A DNA stretch of 64,000 nt, taken from contig OX940862.1 of the NCBI GenBank assembly GCA_954871525.1, positions 45,129,732 to 45,193,731 of the forward strand, given 5' to 3'. The notes beneath the pieces are model-generated. The model had not been told where the DNA came from, searched no databases, and worked only from the letters and a program-made list of their open reading frames with translations. The position numbers and the translations under genes were made by a program. Origin of the DNA: Parietaria judaica (taxonomy: Eukaryota; Streptophyta; Magnoliopsida; Rosales; Urticaceae). Of this stretch, positions 11,716-22,989 are shown in pieces (the stretch's first letter is position 1; every line of letters begins with the position of its first letter).

Positions 11716-13604
11716 TGTAAAACCCAATATTTATATATTAATATATATACAAAAAAAAATGATGTCAGAGAATGGTTCGAAATGAACCATCCCCCATCCT
11801 CCCTGTCCCCTTTTCTTTTTCTTTCTCTCACCTCTGATCCCGTACTCTCTCTCTCTATCTTCTATTTCTCTACTCCTCCCTCAAATGCTCAAAGCCTCAT
11901 AGCTCCATCACCGGAACTCCGATCGGAGAGTTCTTAGTACCGTTGGAAAGCTCTCGAGAAGGCGAGTCTACTGCTAGGCGGAAGTCTACCAGAGGTGGTG
12001 GTGTTTGAATGGGGTGCTCGCCGGAAGGTGCGGGTTTGAAACTCTAGATCTTTTTAATTTTGGTTTGATTTTTAGAAATCTAACACCGGAATCATGTTCA
12101 CCAAGCCTATTGGAGTCTATTGGTGGTGCCACCTCGTCGTCGCCGCCGTTGATCGTCGCCGTCGGCCGCCGTCGTCATTTTCCGATCTCAAAAATTTATT
12201 CAGGGGTTTTGAAGCCCTCGTCGAGGAGATCGAAAGCCCTCAATCGGAATTGTCATCGGACTTCTGTTGGCACGGATAATCGTCCTGTGGTCGCCTCGAA
12301 GACCGTGCTGCCTGAATCACCCATTTTGAATAGTTCAACGGATCCCGAAGTCTCTAATCATCAATCTCAGGGCCAAGACCGAAACCACATTATCAACTAG
12401 CTAGTCGATCGGTCAAAGTTTTCACGGATTGAGGTAGGGGCTATTACCTTTTCTCGCTATTTAAAATGAATGTAGAAACCAACGCTTTAATGAAGATTGA
12501 ACCGGATAGGTTAAAAAATTGGATTTAATGTAATGATTTGATAATTAATAAAATCAATGTTAGAATAGTCGTCGCTTGATAGCGAGGCTAGATACCAGGT
12601 ATGGTTGCATCGGATTGATGCTTGTTATATTTTATGTTTATGATTACGTCGGGATGACATATGTTGATATGGTTCCCGCTTTGGGCGGATGATGATTATT
12701 ATTATATGGTACCCGCTTCGGGCGGATGAGCTGCTGACGAGCAGCTGGCTACTGCGCAGTAGGCCGGATATGGATATGGATATGGATATGGATATGGATA
12801 TGGATATGGATATGATTGGAGAACCAAAAGTCAACATTTCGACACATGGCGAACTGGCCATCTTTGGTGGTGATTAGGATCCTGAGTCGAGGGCGAGTTA
12901 CGGTTAGGGACTTCTAGTCCACCTGTGCTCGTGTCTCGAGGACTCGATGGGATATAGTGGAGAAAAGGCGCGAGCTGACTCAGCATGGACCACCGAAATG
13001 ATTTGACTTTTGTGGAGTATATTTATTTATTTATTTTATTATTGGAATGACAGATAATGAAATTGATAATTAAATTGTTTATGCTGGCGTTTAATTTATT
13101 GTTATTGAAAATTGACTAATAAAGGTTCGGTAAAGAGAATTGGTAATAGATTCCCTACTGAGCGTGTGGTGCTCACCCCTTCCATATACATCTTTTTCTT
13201 TCCAGCTTCAGGTGGTGTTCAATATCAGATTCCGGACGAGGAGTAGTTTGATTCAGGAAGTATACGTATCGTTTTGCTTACCCATACCTCTTACCCATAC
13301 CTTTAATGTTCGTCGTGGTGAATTCCGTATCTTTAGTTGATCTTTAATTTCGATAATGTAAGGGATTAAATTAAGGATATTTGTGATGATGGTACTTTTT
13401 AATTGTCGTTTTATGGTGCTGTATAAACTTTGGTTGTTTGTGTTTTGTTTTGTCGTTATAAGTCCCATGGGAAAAAGTTATGTAATTCTTGACGTGGACG
13501 TTTAATATTCAACAATATCGGTTGAATGAATGTGTCATTGACCAGTCCAAGTTTGAAAAGTCGTTTTTGTCTTATTCTACTAACCCTCACTTAGGGGCGT
13601 TACA
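11716..13604 (+). repeat. Gypsy 3' LTR
   Basis: 1889-bp partner of the 5' LTR, from TGTAAAACCC to GGGCGTTACA, followed at once by the ACCAA target duplication. It is longer mainly because of the GGATAT microsatellite at 12766-12813 and an 11-13 bp duplication near 13280 (TTACCCATACCTC repeated). Confidence 0.93.
12766..12813. repeat. GGATAT hexanucleotide microsatellite, 8 units
   Basis: Eight exact GGATAT units in the 3' LTR. The same place in the 5' LTR (about 7146-7157) has two. The expansion therefore occurred after insertion or during the last reverse transcription. Confidence 0.95.
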
Positions 13605-14469
13605 ACCAAGCTATTAATTTTGAATTATATTTAGGGTTAAATTCAATTATCTTAATCCAACGGTTGATATTAAATCCTAACCGAACCAATGGAATATATT
13701 GATTTTAGGGTTTTGCTCAAATACCAAAATATTGGGTACTTATGCTGCAAATATAAAAAGACCAAAGTCAATTCATTCGAATGAATCATGGTGCCGCATT
13801 CCATGCACCCAATTCCCATACACACATGTATATATAATTAAATATATATTTTTTTCATTAATATAAATCTATTCATTATTAATTAATTATTAATAAGATA
13901 TTAACAATTAAAACCAAATAATTAAATTATATTAATATCCTCTGATCTCAATATCACACATTCAAATTTCTTGTGCCACACCATCATTTAAATTCGTGAC
14001 ATGTGATTTAATTTCATAGTTTACCAAAATGATCACAAACTTGGAAATTCTCTAAATCACAAACCGTACGTCGAAACAATATGGTACTTTTGCCACGTTG
14101 CTGATAAAATTATCCGATGTCTGATACAGTTTTTCAATTTATAAATGTTGCAAAATCTAGAATAGGATTGTCACTTAGTCACATTAATGACCTTATAAGA
14201 TTAATCGGCTCCCACCTAGTTAATCAGGTCGTAGACATTTTAAGTTCATTTATTATGATTATTAATTCTTCCTCACATTGACTCTACTGTGATAATAATA
14301 ACATAATTACATCCTTTATGAACTAAGGAAAAAACATTCTATTTTACTCTACCAGAAACTATAATAAGATTAACATAATAAGCACCATCTTTTATTCAAC
14401 GACTTGTCATAATCTTTCGCAAATGGATAAAATTGTCTTATTTAAGGACACATTTCCAACAATCTCCCA

Positions 14470-16060
14470 CTTGTACTTAAGGAAGATGACTTATGTCTTT
14501 CAGACCCATATTCTCCAGATGCGACCTTAATATTTTCTCTAGCAACGTCTTGGTAAATGGATCAGCCATATTATCTTCCGAAGCTATTTTCACAACCATT
14601 ACGTCTCCACGATGCACTATCTCTCTTATGAGATGGTATTTACGTTCTATATGTTTGCCTTGTTATGGTCTCTAGCCTCTTTAGAAATTTCCACCGCGCG
14701 ACTGTAGTCACAGTAAAGCGTTTGGGGTCCATCTACATCTGGAACTACTCCCAGCTCTATGTAGAAATTATTTAGCCAAACTGATTATTTGGCTGCCTCA
14801 CAGGCTGCCACGTAGTCAGCTTCCATTGTGGAATCTGCGATACAAGATTACTTTACGCTTTTCCAGAATATCGCTCCACTAGCAAGGGTGAACACTGTTC
14901 CTGACGTCGACTTTCTCGTGTCTCTATCAGACATAAAGTTTGAGCAGTGTAACCTAGTGGATTCAGTTTTGATACTGAAAAAACTAACATATAGTCTCTC
15001 GTTCTCCAAAGATACTTGAGAATGTTCTTCACTGCAGTCCAGTGAGCCATACCCGGGTTGAATTAGTATCTGCTTACAATTCCCACAGCGTAACAGATGT
15101 CTGACCTAGTACACTGCATGGCATACATCATACTTCCCACCGCTAAAGTATAGGGTATCCGCCTCATCTCGTCTTGCTCTTCCGGAGAAGTAGGGCACTG
15201 TTTCCTATTAAGGAACACTCCATGTCTAGATGGTAAATTACCTCCATTGGAGTTTTCCATTGCGAAAAGTTCAAGCACCTTATCAATATAGGCCACTTGA
15301 GATAAAGCTGGAAGCCTCTTGTTCCGATCCCTGAATATACGGATCCCTAGAACATAACTGGCTTCTCCTATGTCCTTCATTTGGAATTGCGTAGATAGCC
15401 ACGCCTTCACGTTCGATAGTCTCTTCACATTGTTTTCAATTAGAAGAATGTCGTCGATGTATTGAACAAGAAATGTTTTCACGGTATCATCATTGAGTTT
15501 GTAAAATGCAGGCCTCGGTGATGTTATGTACGAATCCATAGGTCTTGATGGTCTCATCAAACCTCAAATTCCAGGATCTAGAAGCTTGCTTCAATCCATA
15601 AACGGATTCGAGTAATATGCAAACCTTCCCTTCTTGACCCTTTTTGCACAAACACTTAAGGCCGGTCCATATAAATGTTTTGTCAACCTTCCAGTCCACT
15701 CCTCTCTTTCTCTTGTATACCCACTTACAGCCAATGCTTTTGAAGCCATCCGTTAAGTCTAAAAGCTCCCAGACTTCATTAAAATCCATTGATTCTATTT
15801 CTTTGTTCATGGCTTCCTGTCATTCTCCCTTATCAGGATCCATCATAACTTGCTTAAAGCCTATAGGATCTTCAAAACTAGTGTTTGTGACAGCTAGGTG
15901 AAATACCATTTGGGTGTGCTCGTAGTGTTTAACTAGTCTTTTAAACCTCCCACTACGTCAGAGTACCCCCCGAGTCTCAAGTGAAACTCCTATCGGGATT
16001 ACTCGTCGTGTCTAACTGGTCTCATCAACCTCCCACTACGTCTGAGTATCCCTTGGTTAT
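14470..16060 (-). pseudogene. Copia element 1 pol remnant (RT/RNase H)
   Basis: Minus-strand pieces in order: a RRSGR linker (15900-16050), EAMNKEIESMDFNEVW and GCKWVYKRKRGVD (15810-15690). A jump then leads to ESVYGLKQASRSWN, VQYIDDILLIENNV (catalytic YIDD), WLSTQFQMKDIGEASYVLGI, a TRSDICYAVG stretch, HWTAVKNILKYL, and a degraded RNase H tail (DADYVAA, KYHLIREI, ADPFTK) reaching the polypurine tract. The middle of the RT, normally between KARLVAKG and the LYGLKQ motif, is deleted. Several stops. The upstream half of the element is missing or displaced by the CACTA fragment. Confidence 0.8.
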
Positions 16061-16211
16061 GATTTTGGGACCGTGGTTTCCGCACTCTGATCAGAGCAAT
16101 TCAAGCGGTTTAAATAGCCACTTAGAGCAATTTTTCCAAAAGTAAGTATTCTAAAACATAATCATTTTTATGTTTAAGTTATTTGAATTCTTTACTCTTT
16201 TTTTTTTGTAG

Positions 16212-16479
16212 TATTGAAGACATATTCAAGGTTAATCACGACACCGGCCTCATGACACCCTCGTTGATAAAAACGGTGAATTCAAAAGGATGTCCGAAAC
16301 AACCGGGAAATCATGAATGCGGATATTACGTCATGAAGTTCATGCACGACGTTGTGAGAAATGGTATGAATTTCGTCGATAGCAAACTTAATTATAGTGT
16401 AAACGAGATAGATGGATTGAATGTAGATTTAGGTATGTATGTGCTATCAAAGTTTGCTAACTATGACGATGAAGATTAG
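16212..16479 (+). pseudogene. Ulp1-type cysteine protease C-terminal exon of the CACTA element
   Basis: An exon after a clear acceptor (T-rich tract, TTTGTAG|TATTG) runs to a stop at 16477-16479. It encodes SIEDIFK, then CPKQPGNHECGYYVMKFMHD, and a DLGMYVLSKFANY end. CPxQPGxxECGYYVM is the catalytic-Cys region of C48 (Ulp1) peptidases found in plant CACTA and MULE elements. The upstream His/Asp part is missing, so it cannot be an active protease. The piece before the acceptor (16065-16141) may be the end of the previous exon. Confidence 0.75.
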
Positions 16480-16739
16480 AACATATTTTGGATTTGTTTG
16501 TTTATATTTGAACAGTGAATTTTGTATGGTGGATTATATGTTTTGTATGTATCGATCGTATAATCTTTAACCGATGATATTTTAATGTATTAATATTTTG
16601 TTTTAATATTTTGGATTAATGCTTTTAATAAAAAATTTAATTTATATTTTATTTAATAAAATATTAATTATTAATTACAGGTTCTATCGGTATTAGAAAG
16701 AGGATAAAAAAATCGCCCGGTTTTTTATTTTTTTTTAGT

Positions 16740-17630
16740 GTCTTTTTCAACAATGCTTAAAAACCGTCGCCCAAAACAAATACAACCCTGACAGTTTACG
16801 CCGCGGCTTCCAAAAACACGCCGCGGCGAATCTATGCTACGTACGATGGTAAATTCCGTCGTTCGTAATATCTTTACGCCGCGGCTTTTTGGAAACAATG
16901 TCGCGGCCTACTTGAAATAATGTTGCGGCATGTTTCTACAAGCCGAGGCTTAATTTTGAAATATCATAAAACCCGCGGCGTGGTTTGATCATGCCGTGGC
17001 ATTTGAAAGTGTCAAAATGTCTAAAATAAGCCTCGGCCTGTTAAACACATGCCGCAGCGTTGGCTAAACTAAGCCTCGGCGTGTTTTCCTTGACTATTCG
17101 TTTCCAGCCGCGGCCTGTTGTATTTAATGCCGCGGCATGTAGCTTTCGAACAACGGATAATTTCGTTGTTCATTTATTTCTAGCCGCGGCTAGTTAATAT
17201 AATGCCGCGGCATGTTTGACTTTTGATTCGATTATAGCCGCGGCCTGATTGATTTTATGCCGCGGCGTTTTGCTTTCGAACCACGGAAAACTCCGTTGTT
17301 CGTTCATTTCTAGCCGCGGCATGTAAACATTACACCACGGCGTGGTTGGCTTTATATGCGATTTTAGCCGCGGCCTTTCATTTTGTGCCGCGGCTTTTAA
17401 TTTCAAATCACGGATAATTCCGTTGTTCATTCGATTATAGCCGCGGCGTATTTTACTACACGCCGCGGCATTATCGCGTTCGAACCACGGAAATTTCCGT
17501 TGTAGGAAGATTTTCTCAACCATGGAAAAAATCCGTGGTTGGAACTTACTACCATGCAGGATTCTACCATGGTTAAGAACCATGGTTGAAATTTTTCAAC
17601 CATGGTTTTTAACCATAGTTGAAACCCGGA
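16740..17630. repeat. GCCGCGGC subterminal repeats of the CACTA element
   Basis: More than twenty exact or near copies of the self-complementary GCCGCGGC (variants GCCTCGGC, GCCGTGGC, GCCACGGC) are spaced roughly 25-40 bases apart. They alternate in AGCCGCGGC and TGCCGCGGC contexts and are mixed with short palindromes such as AACCATGGTT and ACGGAAATTTCCGT. In CACTA elements such arrays bind the transposase. Open frames crossing this stretch are by-products of the repeats. Confidence 0.85.
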
Positions 17631-17642
17631 TTTGTAGTAGTG

Positions 17643-19967
17643 TGATTATCAACAATCGTTGTTGATTGTGTAATTACTTTGTCATCTAACTCTTCTAGTA
17701 ATATTTTAACTTAAGGTTCATAGTTTATCATAGAGTCATATTCCAAAAGAGTTACTATTGCTGAAAAACAATTATTCTCTTATATGATCATGAACTATAT
17801 CTCGTCCGAGACCCATTAAATGAATGATGTAAAATGATCCTCTCCCCTTAATCATTTCTAAAAAGTTCTTGTTCCTTCTTTCTAGAACACCTCATTGTTC
17901 TCTTTCAGGTGATCACTGAATTAAAAGTTCAGACTCACCCCCTTCAGGATAACTGAAAAGTCATTAGTGATTTATCGAATTTAAAATCTAGGGAAAATTT
18001 GCCGATAAAAATTTCAGGGACAGTTTGATACAAAATGATAAGTTCATGTAAATTAATGTGCTTGCGTGATTATTTCTCAAGATGTCACCGATCTTCGTAT
18101 TACATCGCCCAAATACACTTAAATTTAAAGTTGTAATGGGATCCGACGCACGAATACTGGTATAATCACACCTCATAATTCATATATTATACATGTTTGT
18201 GCTCTAAGATTATCATCGTGTATCACTTAAATATTTTATTTTAGCAATTTGTCAATTTCAATAATATATAAAGGAAGCGTCGAGTTTTGGAACTTTGTGG
18301 GCAGTAAAGGACGGAAAGTTAAAAAGGAAATTAAGTGAGAAAATATGTCAAAGACTGAGATAATGAAATGAAATTTTCGTAAAATAATTATAACTATTTT
18401 ATGAAAGTGTATATTTTAATAAAATAAGAAAAACACAATTTCTTCTTAAATTTTGAAGAAACCGGTAAAAAAATTGAGAGTTCTGATACAAATGACATTT
18501 TCGGACTAAATCGTTATATGGAATGATAATGAAGGACATAAAAAAATAGTGATTAATTAAGGAATATAAATGATGTTTTCGGAAAGGGTTTTCTTATTAA
18601 TCCAACGTGCATGCTTTGCTTTCATTCCGAAGTTTTTTGCGTTGTCAGCAATGATGCTTATTCTCATCATTATTCCAAAAGGGCTTTCAGCGCCCAAACT
18701 TTTTACTTTACTTGCCTTGTCTTCTAAGTTCTAAGCTTTGTGGGCACAATCATATCAAGTAAGCTGAAAATTTTCAACTCTTAGGTCCGGTTTTGGCGGA
18801 CCCAAACGATTTTGGCCCAGAATGGGAGTGGACCACGGAAAAAAATGATCCCAACCCGGTTCCCTGTTTTACTTTAACTTATTTATTTTTATTTTAATCA
18901 AGGCTGAAAAGTAGGCATAAATATTCACCTTGCAGTTTCCTCTTCATGAGGCTACGAAAAATGACGGAAAATTTTGTTCAGTCCGAAGAATTCATGAAGA
19001 GCCACCCCGGCAGCTTGCCATCCATTTTCACTAGGAACCGGTATCAAGCAAGGATAATGGGTGTCTACCTCAGAACCATCAAACTAGGTAGTATAAACCC
19101 CGTTTTACTTAAATGTAAAATTAGAGTTTAGTTTACAAATAGAGCCCATTTCTATAATTTAATTACAAATCTATAAAATTTCTAATGACTAAATATATAT
19201 GTCAGAATAATGACTTATTTAACCTCTTAACTATTTTATCCATAATTACCTGGAAATACAATTGTTGTGAAGTTAAACTTACATTTGCTTTTGAAGAAAA
19301 CAAATTTTTTTTGGTAATTTATCTACATAAGTTTAGCAGAACTAGGTGCATACTGATATCTCTTTAGGAGATAACTGTCTCCGTCTGCGCGAAAGAAAAT
19401 ATATAAATTCACCATGCCTACCCATTTGACCGAAATTGGCTACTTTTGCCATAATTACCTCTAGTCATTATGAGATCACTGAATAACTACGATCCTCGTA
19501 CAAAAGAAATACAACTTTTCATTATAGATTTATATATTTTTTTCCCGAAGACGTTTCAAGTAAATTCCAAAATTCACACCTAAATTTTTTGGGCGAAAAA
19601 ATTAGTAATATAAAACACTAAACGAACAAGGATGGTCAAAAATAACAATTGGATAAAATTACATGAACAAACCCTTTCTACACGTAGTAACCACGTTTCT
19701 TCGAAATTAAAATTACAAGACACGAAAATACGAACACAAAGGACCGAAATTAAGAAGTCGAACGGAAACTAGCAGGTTTACCTGATATATATAAATGATT
19801 AATATCATAATTACCTGGAAAAGTGAAGAAGAACAATACATACGGGATTTCCGCTTGAAGCTTATTTGTGAGCTTTGCCGCTAGATTTGCACAATTGACC
19901 ACTTACAAATTTCACTTGATATATATATATATATAAACAGAAAATATAATCAGCTTACGGGGTTTAA
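17643..19967. other. Intergenic stretch, no gene recognised
   Basis: AT-rich DNA between the CACTA end and the CCCH gene. 17643-17990 could be displaced copia pol spacer on the minus strand, but no motif confirms it. A short plus-strand open frame at 18946-19131 looks exon-like (AG before, GTAGTA after codon usage suited to coding), but I do not recognise the product. The rest shows only A/T runs and a short TA repeat near 19920. Confidence 0.5.
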
Positions 19968-22768
19968 TTAGGCAGAGCGACGAGCCTCGCTGCCTTGTCT
20001 CGTGCTTCTGCTACTGCTCATAGAAACTGAGCTCTGAGTTGATAATTGTACGTCGGTGAGCGAGGCTGGACCGGTCTGAGAGAAGATCAAACCGACCGAG
20101 CTGGTCAAGGTGTTCCCCGTGGACGGCATTCTCGCCGAATATGATTCCTTCTTCGAGAGCTCTGCTGACGTGGATGAAGGCGCCAGCGTGGCGAGCAGAG
20201 ACCCAACCGGGTAGGGCGCGACGGGCATGTCTATGAGCGATGACGCTGATGGGCTGTACCTTATGGCTCCCATTGGGTGGTCGAATTTGCAGGTGGATCC
20301 GAATTTGCAGTGCCCGTTTTGCAAGTAGAAAGTGCAAGGCGTGATGCCCTGAAAATAATATATGTCGTTAAAATGAAGCAGTGAACATAGCCCCCGAGAA
20401 ACCAATCTTGTCACAGGTCTTGAACTGAACGAACGTCGTTTCCCTATGTTAAGAAATCCAAAATTAAGAGACTAATTTACTGATCCCCCGGTCTCTTAGA
20501 CCTAATTACTCAAACCCCAAGCAAACATAACAATTGAAAATAGCATTATAAAACAAAACTAAAAACTAAAAACTAAAAAACTAACGTTTTGACTTAATAA
20601 CTTAATACAGTAATAATTAAAATAATGATAGCAATTGTTACGATGGTTTGGTTTATTGAGAGAAAAATACAGAAATACGAGCTAAAATATATAAGTCACT
20701 GAGCATGAAATTTATTCCAGCTAGAATAAATGAAAAGAGACAGCGTTCTAGTACCGGACGTAATGGAAGGCCCATTGGGCTGAGGACGCAATTAGTCCTG
20801 GGAAGAACTCGATCACGTGGATGATGATACCGACAAGATGATCCGAATTTACAATCCCCAGTTCTTAGATAGTACTGGCATTCAAGCTCCCCGGGCCTCT
20901 CGGGAAACGCTTGATCCTTCGGGCTACTGCTTAAAGCGCCAATCGAAGAGGGCAATGACAGAAATGGTCTCGGCAGCGCTGGCGTCGAAGAGGAGAGATG
21001 AGATACTCCGTACACAGAAGCCCCGCCGCCAACTGCTGGCTGCGCTCCAGGAGATAGCACGGGACTCACAGGTGCCTGCACCCAATAATCCAACGATGCA
21101 ATCAGAAACCGGCATTCTCTTAGCATCTATAGTGGTTTAACCGAATAACGATTTTAACAGCTTAAACCCAATAATCCAAAAGGATAATTCAGTTCTAACG
21201 AAACAACCAAATATCGACAAGGCAATACCGCATTTACCACATTTTTTATTAATTTAGTATTGATATCTTGATCATGCAATACCGAATCACTGATTAATGC
21301 GTATATTGTCTTCTTCGCTCTATATTAGACATGCTTCATATTCAGTATCGCCCGTGTTTATGCGCATACGGCTTATGTGTTATGTCTCTAACTATAAGCA
21401 ATTTTTTGTGCACATGACTTTAAAGACAGAAGTCAGAAGCAAATCATTTTGGTCAAATTCTTAAGAGTGGTTAGTCAGTTAGAAATTATAATACCGCATT
21501 TACCCTTTTAAAGTCAATGCAGAACGGGTTTTCTTCTTACCGAATAAGGATTCCATCCAGATATAGGAACAACGCCCGGCGGAAACAGCACGGGCCCATA
21601 GGTCCCCTGCACGTACGACCCGGGTAACAATGGGGGCCTCGCCACCCTAACACTACTCGATGGGCCTCCAAATTGCTCGGGAAGCGGACCTGAAGGAGAC
21701 TGCACCGGCGGATAAAATTGGGGTGCAGAAGCCGTCACTGACGTGCCGGCGGGTTGAGGATGGTGGAATTTACAAGTCAATCCAAATTTGCACAGCCCCG
21801 TTTTCAAATAGTAGGAGCACTCCGTCTCACCCTGTCGTAACGGAAACATTTTTATAAAAGGTCAAAGCGTGCATTTTGATATAACTGGGGAAGACAAGAG
21901 AGCGAGACCAAACCAGTCGTAAAGGGTATCCGTAGATATTTAGAGGAGCTTGACTCAAAGATCCACCACCGTGTTTTGGATGGTGGAACTTGCAGGACGC
22001 ACCGAATTTACAGGTCCCAGTTTTTAAATAATACTGTAAATCACAAGAAAAATACATCGAATTATCAAATGCAAATTTAAAATTTACATTATAGTTTCCA
22101 AATTTCCATAGTAACGATCGTTACCTGACAGACGGGTTCCCCCACACGCTCTGGGTACTCTCCGGTAGCTCTCACAGCTGCCGCCACCTAAGCTTGCCGT
22201 TTAATCAAACCGGAAACCAAATTAACAACCTCAAACGATCCCATTGACAAAACCTTCGATGATAAACCCGTCTCACATTGTCAGACATACAAATGTTAGA
22301 GAAAAATCGTGAAAGGTCCGTCTAAAATCGGATTCTAGTTCCCATTTTCATAATTCACCTCGCTTTCCATACACAAAACACATACATTACAGATACTAAA
22401 CTACACAACGGGAAACAAAACAATTACCGCGGCGCGATCGCGAGGATGGTTGTACCGGCACCGGCCGCCGTAGCCGCAATACCCGGTCCGCATATAATAC
22501 ACGCAGTTCGGGACGCCGCCACGCTCCGGGTACGACTCCCCACCGGTTAGCCCCAATTGCCACATCGATTCTGCGAATTCCGACCAAAAACGAACCCGCG
22601 AATCAAAACCCTAATCGAAACCCCCCAACATTTCCAAACCCTAACCGAAAAGGCAACAGCGATTGAGAGGCAGTCGCGGTCTCTACCTTCGAGGCCGGTC
22701 TCGCCGCCGTCGGGGCTCCATTCCTGCTGGTGGGTAGGGTTCGACCCGCTCCGTCCGTACAGCTCCAT
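19968..22768 (-). CDS. ZFN-type zinc finger CCCH domain protein (five fingers)
   Basis: Seven-exon model on the minus strand: 22768-22687, 22570-22428, 22187-22125, 22033-21914, 21831-21541, 21075-20755, 20348-19968. All introns are GT-AG, all phases agree, and the product is 466 aa. Five C-X8-C-X5-C-X3-H fingers lie at about residues 50-69, 95-114, 141-160, 299-318 and 345-364. Each of the first, second and fourth follows a YPER/FPER-type lead (PERxGxxxC). The order of three fingers, a spacer with a GWNPYS motif, two fingers and a Ser-rich tail is that of the plant ZFN1/ZFN3 family, which are nuclear RNA/DNA-binding proteins. Start chosen at MELYGR because it precedes the first family-like segment and no closer Met fits. 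The exact orthologue is not determined. The gene looks intact. Confidence 0.93.
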
Positions 22769-22989
22769 GGAAACGGTTTCTCTTTCTCTACTCTCCTCCT
22801 GGTTCGAGGGTTTAGCCTTTTTCTGTACAAACGCAACGGCCTACAAAAACAAAGCACTGTACCCAACACAGAAACTATATATCTATATATGTATAGTATA
22901 TAGCTCCGGCGATCGGAGAGCTCGATCGAGTGGGAGTGGAAGGCGAACCAGAGAGATAATCTTACAGTGATGGAGCTTAAAGCTCTCTC

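Larger units (their letters stand above)
6098..13604 (+). mobile_element. Ty3/gypsy chromovirus (Tekay/Del-like), degraded inside
   Basis: Complete LTR-to-LTR element flanked by the 5-bp target duplication ACCAA (6093-6097 and 13605-13609). Order: 5' LTR, Met-tRNA primer site, protease remnant, reverse transcriptase, RNase H, integrase, chromodomain-like tail, polypurine tract, 3' LTR. The integrase-then-chromodomain order, with an EATWE-type ending, indicates a chromovirus, probably the Tekay/Del clade. Only about 0.55 kb separates the primer site from the protease remnant, so most of gag is missing. Pol has many stops and frameshifts, yet the LTRs are very similar. It sits inside the copia 1 LTR and is therefore younger than it. 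Confidence 0.93.
5056..14461 (-). mobile_element. 3' LTR of copia element 1 (split by a gypsy insertion)
   Basis: Read on the minus strand, the LTR starts TGTTGGAAATG at 14461 and ends CCCAACA at 5056. The same sequence, without the gypsy insertion, is present as the solo LTR at 25936-28666. It is preceded by a polypurine tract (AAGTGGGAGAT) next to the pol remnant at 14470-16060, which makes it the 3' LTR. Removing the gypsy element and one target-site copy leaves about 1.9 kb. The solo LTR is 2.7 kb, so this copy has lost about 0.8 kb, chiefly sequence equivalent to 26250-27000. Confidence 0.85.
16060..17642. mobile_element. CACTA (En/Spm-like) transposon, 3' end fragment
   Basis: The right boundary is the terminal sequence TTTGTAGTAGTG, whose complement begins CACTACTACAAA, a canonical CACTA terminus. 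Inside it lie about 0.9 kb of GC-rich subterminal repeats and then a Ulp1-type protease remnant, the arrangement of plant CACTA elements that carry a Ulp1 domain. No matching left terminus is present. The left edge is uncertain (about 16060-16090) and abuts the copia 1 pol remnant. Confidence 0.8.

Noticed and set aside
17194..17583. 129-aa minus-strand open frame
   Set aside because: Created by the GCCGCGGC repeats of the CACTA end.
17643..17990. Possible continuation of copia 1 pol on the minus strand beyond the CACTA fragment
   Set aside because: Only vague resemblance to copia spacer sequence; no catalytic or zinc motif could be placed, so no feature was called.
20817..21140. 107-aa plus-strand open frame
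   Set aside because: Antisense shadow of CCCH gene exon 6.
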